Of a stretch of DNA of 64,000 nucleotides, positions 60,270 through 64,000 are shown piece by piece. How positions within the stretch are numbered: position 1 is the first letter of the stretch; every line of letters starts with the position of its first letter. The notes below the pieces were generated by a model. It searched no databases and was not told the DNA's origin. It saw only the letters and a list, made by a program, of their open reading frames with translations. Source of the DNA: Actinospica robiniae DSM 44927 (GTDB lineage Bacteria; Actinomycetota; Actinomycetes; Streptomycetales; Catenulisporaceae); the NCBI RefSeq assembly GCF_000504285.1, contig NZ_KI632511.1, positions 2,415,372 through 2,479,371 on the forward strand. Reading direction: 5' to 3'. The translations under genes were made by a program, and so were the position numbers.

Positions 60270-60431
60270 TGTCCCTCACCGCAAATTCGCTGCAGAAATC
60301 GGCCCCAGCGCCCGCCTGGCTGCGTTGCCGAAATGCCCACAGAAGACCGAGTATGAGGGCATCCCGGCGCCTTGCCAGACGAACGCTGGAACCGATTTCT
60401 CATGCAGCGGTTTTCCGAATCGGGACACTAG
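60266..60431. mobile_element. 158-bp hairpin MITE with CTAG target duplication (IS701-like)
   Basis: The element occupies 60270-60427 and is flanked on both sides by CTAG (60266-60269 and 60428-60431). The ends are TGTCCC and GGGACA. Its two halves are imperfect reverse complements over about 70 bp each; GCTGCA, GAAATCGG, CCAGCG, CTGGC and ATGCCC recur in both arms. The centre is an 18-nt loop. It encodes nothing. A 4-bp YTAR target duplication is the hallmark of IS701-family transposition. It separates the ROK gene from the convergent zinc-ribbon gene, and each stop codon (TAG) lies in one CTAG copy. Confidence 0.8.
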
Positions 60432-60775
60432 TGCCGCCGGAAGTCCGAATGGGCCGACAGGCTCCGCCGACCTGACCTGCTCCCCCGAGGCGCGAAGTTT
60501 CCGTACGCGAAGTGCGGAACCTCGATCTCCAGCTCGGCGAGTTCCGCCGTCGATGACTCGTCCAGGCATTCCGGGTCGAACGCGGTCCCGCAGCCGGTGC
60601 ACAGCACGAACATACGGCTGCTTTCATGCACCGGGAGAACGCGGAACACGTGCTGCTCGGAGTGCAGTTCGCGAAGCTCGTATGCGCACTCTGCTTCACA
60701 GCGCAGGCAGAAGAACATGCCCTCCTCCACCCTGCGGACGGTTTTGCGGTACCCGGCCGAGAAAAGAAAGAACAC
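60428..60775 (-). CDS. zinc-ribbon protein
   Basis: The protein has 115 residues from GTG 60775, preceded by GGGGAG six bases upstream. VFFLFSAGYRKTVRRVEEGM is followed by the first zinc knuckle FCLRCEAECAYELRELHSEQ, then FRVLPVHESSRMFVLCTGCG with the second knuckle. This matches the actinobacterial zinc_ribbon_15 type. The C-terminus after PHFAYGNFAPRGSRS is basic and probably disordered. Function unknown. Its stop codon is within the right CTAG of the MITE; before insertion its stop and that of the ROK gene would have overlapped. Confidence 0.78.
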   Translation of the reverse strand: MFFLFSAGYRKTVRRVEEGMFFCLRCEAECAYELRELHSEQHVFRVLPVHESSRMFVLCTGCGTAFDPECLDESSTAELAELEIEVPHFAYGNFAPRGSRSGRRSLSAHSDFRRH

Positions 60776-60906
60776 GCGCGCTCCCCACCCAGCGTCCGAC
60801 GACAACCGTTGAACTTACCAGCACTCGCAGTGTCCTGCCACCACGTCCTCGCGCACGGACGAACCGGCACGAGTCGGGCGCGACGCCGTCGCCTCGAATT
60901 TTTTTC

Positions 60907-60988
60907 TTGACTCACGAAAATCAGCTCGGCCATACTCCTCGTCATCCGGTCACCCGACCGGATCAGGGGCGGCCCTGCGCGGGCCGCC
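60907..60988 (+). promoter_or_regulatory. promoter and dyads upstream of ROK paralogue 2
   Basis: TTGACT (60907-60912), an 18-bp spacer and CATACT (60931-60936). Just downstream, ATCCGGTC-ACCC-GACCGGAT (60944-60963) is a perfect 8-bp dyad over the predicted start, a likely operator. GGCGGCCC/GGGCCGCC (60968-60988) then forms a perfect 8-bp hairpin with a 5-nt loop in the 5' UTR. The GGAAAGG Shine-Dalgarno follows. Confidence 0.6.
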
Positions 60989-61028
60989 GCCTTGCCTCAG
61001 CTTGCTTCGACGCGGAAAGGCACCCTCG

Positions 61029-62219
61029 ATGCGGACGGCGGATCTGCTCGGCGAGGCGACCCGCGCGGAGATCTTCAGCCAGGTGCTCACCGCCGGGCCG
61101 ATCTCCCGCTCGGGCATCGCCACCCGGCTCGGGCTCTCCCCGTCCACGGTGACCCGGCTGCTGCCGGCCCTGCTGGAGGCGGACTACATCCGGGAGGGCG
61201 CGGAGGCCGAGCCGGCCACCGGACCAGGCCGTCCGCAGCGGATGCTGCGGGTCAACCTCGAGCGGCACCTGGTGGTCGGCGTGAAGATCGCGCCCGCGTC
61301 CGTCACCGCGGTGGTCACCGACCTCGGCGCCCGGGTGCTCGGCCGCGACGAGGTGCGGATCGACGGCTGCGCGCCGGTGACCGCGCTGACCGCGGCCGGA
61401 CGCCTGGTGCGCCGGCTGCTGGCCCGGTTCCCGGACGGAGCGGCGCGTGCGCTCGGGATCGGGGTCGGCCTCGGCGGGCACGTCGAGGCGGGCGCCGGGC
61501 GCTGCCGCTACTCCGGCATCCTCGGCTGGCGCGACGTGGACGTGGCCGGCCCCCTGGCCGCGGCCACCGGACTGCCGGTGTACATCGGCAACGATGTCAA
61601 TGCCCTGGTGGTGGCGCAGCGCTGGTTCGGCGCGGGCCGGGACACCGAGACCTTCGCCGTGGTGACGCTCGGCGCGGGCATCGGCTGCGGGCTGCTGGTG
61701 GACGGCACGCTGTTCACCGGATCCAGCGGCCTGGCCGGGGAATTCGGCCACATCCCGGTGGATCCGGCCGGCCCGAGCTGCTCCTGCGGGCGGCGCGGCT
61801 GCCTGGAGGCGCTGGCCGGCGATCCGGCCATCCTGGCCCGGCTGCGCCAAGCGGGCGTGGACGAGCCCGACGTCGAGTCGGCCGCTGCTCTGGCCCGGGG
61901 CGAGTACGGGCCCGGAGACCCGCTCGCGCCGCGGGCCCGGGCGGCCCGGGCCGCGTTCGCCGCGGCGGGCGACGCGCTCGGCCGGGGCCTGGCCACCCTG
62001 TGCAACCTGATCAATCCCGAGCTGGTGATCCTGGCCGGCGAGGGCGTGAGCGTCTACGACCTGATGCGCCCGGCCGCCGAGGACGCGCTGGCGCACCATT
62101 CCTTCTCCACCGCCGCGGCCGACTGCACCGTCCTGCTCGACCCGGTGGACGACGACATGTGGACGCGCGGCGCGGCCTGCCTGGTACTCCGGGCGACCGT
62201 CCGCGCCCCGGTGTCGTGA
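61029..62219 (+). CDS. ROK-family transcriptional regulator (paralogue 2)
   Basis: About 396 residues from ATG 61029 with GGAAAGG eight bases upstream. The wHTH (IFSQVLTAGPISRSGIATRL, LSPSTVTRLLPALLEADYIR) and ROK domain with CSCGRRGCLEA parallel paralogue 1 throughout (for example TGPGRPQRMLRV against GVGRPQRLLEV). Like paralogue 1 it has no intact kinase glycine loop. It is followed in 105 bp by the sugar-binding protein, so it probably regulates that ABC operon in response to a sugar. The dyad in its 5' region may be its own operator. Confidence 0.92.
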   Translation: MRTADLLGEATRAEIFSQVLTAGPISRSGIATRLGLSPSTVTRLLPALLEADYIREGAEAEPATGPGRPQRMLRVNLERHLVVGVKIAPASVTAVVTDLGARVLGRDEVRIDGCAPVTALTAAGRLVRRLLARFPDGAARALGIGVGLGGHVEAGAGRCRYSGILGWRDVDVAGPLAAATGLPVYIGNDVNALVVAQRWFGAGRDTETFAVVTLGAGIGCGLLVDGTLFTGSSGLAGEFGHIPVDPAGPSCSCGRRGCLEALAGDPAILARLRQAGVDEPDVESAAALARGEYGPGDPLAPRARAARAAFAAAGDALGRGLATLCNLINPELVILAGEGVSVYDLMRPAAEDALAHHSFSTAAADCTVLLDPVDDDMWTRGAACLVLRATVRAPVS

Positions 62220-62324
62220 AACCCGCACCGAACCGGCACCACCGCAGTACCCGTACGTCGACGAGCACCGCCCGCTCCACCTCGAACCGCGGCCCCGGCC
62301 GCCCGAATCGCAAGGAAGCGATCG

Positions 62325-63644
62325 ATGTCAAAGACCACGCGCAGGGCCGCGGCAGCCGCCGCGGGCGCCGCCGTTCTGGCCTTCACCGCCGCCTGCTCCT
62401 CGTCCTCCTCCCCCGCCGCGACGCCCGCGGCCACCGGCAAGGCCACCGGGACCATCACCTGGTTCGCCAACCAGTTCGGGCCCACCAGCACGGACGTGCG
62501 CAAGACCCTGATCGCGGCGTTCGAGAAGGCCAACCCGGGCATCACGGTCAAGCTGGAGCAGGCGCCGAGCGACTCCGACACCTACCGCTCCACCCTGGTG
62601 ACCCAGATATCCGGCGGCTCGAGCAGCTTCGACGTCTACAACGGCGACGTGGTCTGGCCGGCCCAGTTCGCCAAGGCGAACCTCGCCCTGCCGCTCGACT
62701 CCTACCTCGACTCCTCGTACTGGAAGACCTTCTCCAACGGTCTCGTCAGTTCCCTGACGTACAAGGGCCAGACCTACGCGGTGCCGCTGTTCACCGACAA
62801 CGCGTTCCTGTTCTATCGCAAGGATCTGCTGGCCAAGGCCAAGCTTCCGGTGCCCACCACCTGGGAGCAGCTGCAGTCCGAGGCCGCCACCCTGCAGAAG
62901 GACGGGCTGGTCAAGTACGGCTTCGCCGCGCAGTTCGATTCCTACGAGGGCCTGACCTGCGACTGGACCGAGTTCGCGGCCGACGCCGGCGCGGCCAGCG
63001 TCAACGCCGACGGCACCTCCTCCACGATCGACTCGGCCGCGGCGCAGAAGGCGCTGACGTACATGCGGGGCCTGATCACCTCCGGTGTGGCGCCCTCGGC
63101 CGTCACCACCTTCCAGGAGCAGCAGTCCGAGTCGCTCTTCACCTCCGGCCAGGTCGCGTTCCTGCGCAACTGGACCTACGCCTACGCCGACGCGAACAGC
63201 GGCAGCTCCTCGAAGATCGCCGGCGACGTCGGCGTGGTGAACCTGCCGACCTTCGAGGGCCAGACCGGGCCGGGCTACTCGGTGACCGGCGGGTGGAACC
63301 TCTACGTCAACCCGCACAGCAAGAACCTCGCCGCGGACGTCGCCTTCCTCAAGTGGATGACCGGCACCCAGGCGCAGACGATCATCGCCGAGCAGGGCGG
63401 GGAGATCCCGACCGTGGCCGGCGTGCTGGCGGACCCGCAGGTGCAGGCGGCCAACCCGGCCTTCCCGGTGGCCGCCAAGAACAAGCTCAACGCCCGCCCG
63501 TCCTACGTCGCGCAGTACGCGCAGGTCAGCCAGGCGATCTACAACAACGTCAACGCCGCGCTGAGCGGCTCGGTCAGCCCGCAGGCGGCCCTGTCGAGCG
63601 CGAACTCGCAGATCGACTCGGCGCTCGGCAACTCCGGACTGTAG
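62325..63644 (+). CDS. ABC sugar-binding lipoprotein (extracellular solute-binding family 1)
   Basis: The protein has 439 residues. A lipoprotein signal ends at FTAACSSSSS (Cys24 would be lipidated, with Lnt adding the third acyl chain). The SBP_bac_1 fold follows, with ITWFANQFGPTSTDVRKTLI, FDVYNGDVVWPAQFAKANLA, FTDNAFLFYRKDLLAKAKLP and GGWNLYVNPHSKNLAADVAF. It delivers a disaccharide or oligosaccharide, perhaps trehalose or maltose type, to the permease that follows. AAGGAAG precedes ATG. Confidence 0.93.
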   Translation: MSKTTRRAAAAAAGAAVLAFTAACSSSSSPAATPAATGKATGTITWFANQFGPTSTDVRKTLIAAFEKANPGITVKLEQAPSDSDTYRSTLVTQISGGSSSFDVYNGDVVWPAQFAKANLALPLDSYLDSSYWKTFSNGLVSSLTYKGQTYAVPLFTDNAFLFYRKDLLAKAKLPVPTTWEQLQSEAATLQKDGLVKYGFAAQFDSYEGLTCDWTEFAADAGAASVNADGTSSTIDSAAAQKALTYMRGLITSGVAPSAVTTFQEQQSESLFTSGQVAFLRNWTYAYADANSGSSSKIAGDVGVVNLPTFEGQTGPGYSVTGGWNLYVNPHSKNLAADVAFLKWMTGTQAQTIIAEQGGEIPTVAGVLADPQVQAANPAFPVAAKNKLNARPSYVAQYAQVSQAIYNNVNAALSGSVSPQAALSSANSQIDSALGNSGL

Positions 63645-63652
63645 AGGATCCC

Positions 63653-63679
63653 GGGGCGGGCCGCGGCGCGGCCCGCCCC
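63653..63679 (+). terminator. attenuating hairpin between sugar-binding protein and permease
   Basis: GGGGCGGGCCGC (63653-63664) and its exact complement (63668-63679) form a 12-bp stem with a 3-nt loop, nine bases after the SBP stop and 26 bases before the permease ATG. It probably lets most transcripts stop or be trimmed here, so more binding protein than permease is made. Confidence 0.75.
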
Positions 63680-63705
63680 TTCGCCCCCGACCCACAGGTG
63701 ACTTG

Positions 63706-64000
63706 ATGTCGAGCACTGTATTGCCCTCGCGCCGGCGCTCCGGCCTGCGGCGCCGCTCCGCCCGGCTCGGCTGGGCCTTCGCCTCCCCGGCCCTGCTCGT
63801 CGTGGCCGCGGTGATGATCTTCCCGATCGTCTTCTCGGTCGTCATGTCCGCGAGCAACGTGCAGGTGAGCGGGAACGGCTTCCATCTGAGCGGGATGACC
63901 GGGTCGAACTACTCGATCCTGTTCCACGCTCCACGGTTCTGGCACGATCTCGAGTTCACCGTGCTCTACACCGTCATCACGGTCGCGGTGGAGATGGTGC
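63706..64000 (+). CDS. ABC sugar permease (MalF/UgpA type), N-terminal part
   Basis: Starts at ATG 63706 with AGGTGA just upstream and runs off the right edge after 98 codons. After a basic N-terminus, helix 1 is GWAFASPALLVVAAVMIFPI, followed by an extracytoplasmic loop (NVQVSGNGFHLSGMTGSNYS) and the start of helix 2 (FTVLYTVITVAVEMV). This is the MalF-type first permease of a carbohydrate ABC importer and must pair with a second permease beyond the window. Confidence 0.9.
   Translation, partial: MSSTVLPSRRRSGLRRRSARLGWAFASPALLVVAAVMIFPIVFSVVMSASNVQVSGNGFHLSGMTGSNYSILFHAPRFWHDLEFTVLYTVITVAVEMV

Overview
The window is high-GC DNA with strong third-position GC bias, dense genes and many GTG/TTG starts. 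Together with F420-type oxidoreductases, an ImuA'/ImuB/DnaE2 mutasome and many leaderless promoters, this points to a large-genome, soil-type actinomycete. Streptomycetales or Catenulisporales would fit, but the order is an inference. I saw no rRNA, tRNA, CRISPR array, intact transposase or phage gene. The 5' end cuts an S9-type peptidase gene and the 3' end cuts a sugar ABC permease gene.

Layout. 0-6.3 kb: a peptidase fragment, then a NarL-type two-component system divergent from a MacB/FtsX-type ABC exporter. 6.3-12.9 kb: a LysE exporter with its LysG-type regulator, a yeast-type cytosine deaminase, an AlkZ-like protein, a GH18-like membrane protein, a second sliding-clamp gene and a GNAT. 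12.9-16.6 kb: an ArsR regulator and MFS exporter facing each other over a perfect 30-bp palindrome, then Lnt. 16.6-22.7 kb: a GNAT, an LLM flavoprotein, an RNB ribonuclease, and rsgA with a leader ORF and a DinB gene. 22.8-31.3 kb: a secreted GH59 enzyme with two ricin-type lectin domains, a GNAT with a repeat-coded linker, an SRPBCC protein, a PLP enzyme, an FAD monooxygenase and an F420 protein. 31.4-43.1 kb: regulators (AsnC, LysR, a second two-component pair, TetR), an MFS pump, a glycosyltransferase, a GH6 cellulase and a tyrosine phosphatase.

43.1-48.6 kb is the oddest part. It holds a methyltransferase with a His-rich N-terminus under two TetR operators, an epimerase interrupted by nine 15-bp repeats, a noncoding array of 49-bp repeats, a second degenerate repeat field, and dnaE2 carrying a 60-bp coding duplication. 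47.7-54.1 kb is the imuA'-imuB-dnaE2 translesion cluster. The same 13-mer lies beside the start of imuA' and upstream of dnaE2, and one copy is close to the actinobacterial SOS box. 54.3-64 kb holds a methyltransferase, a small HTH protein divergent from a P-loop kinase over two palindromes, a secreted sialidase-like protein, an aldo/keto reductase, two paralogous ROK regulators and the start of a sugar ABC operon. Between the ROK genes a 158-bp hairpin MITE has split two convergent genes exactly at a shared CTAG stop.

The genes fit a saprophyte that secretes glycan-degrading enzymes (GH59, GH6, sialidase-like), imports sugars under ROK control, exports amino acids and drugs, and keeps an inducible mutagenic repair system. 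No single new multi-gene system stands out. The most novel-looking items are the MITE placement, the 49-bp array, the His-rich methyltransferase module and the shared SOS-type operator.
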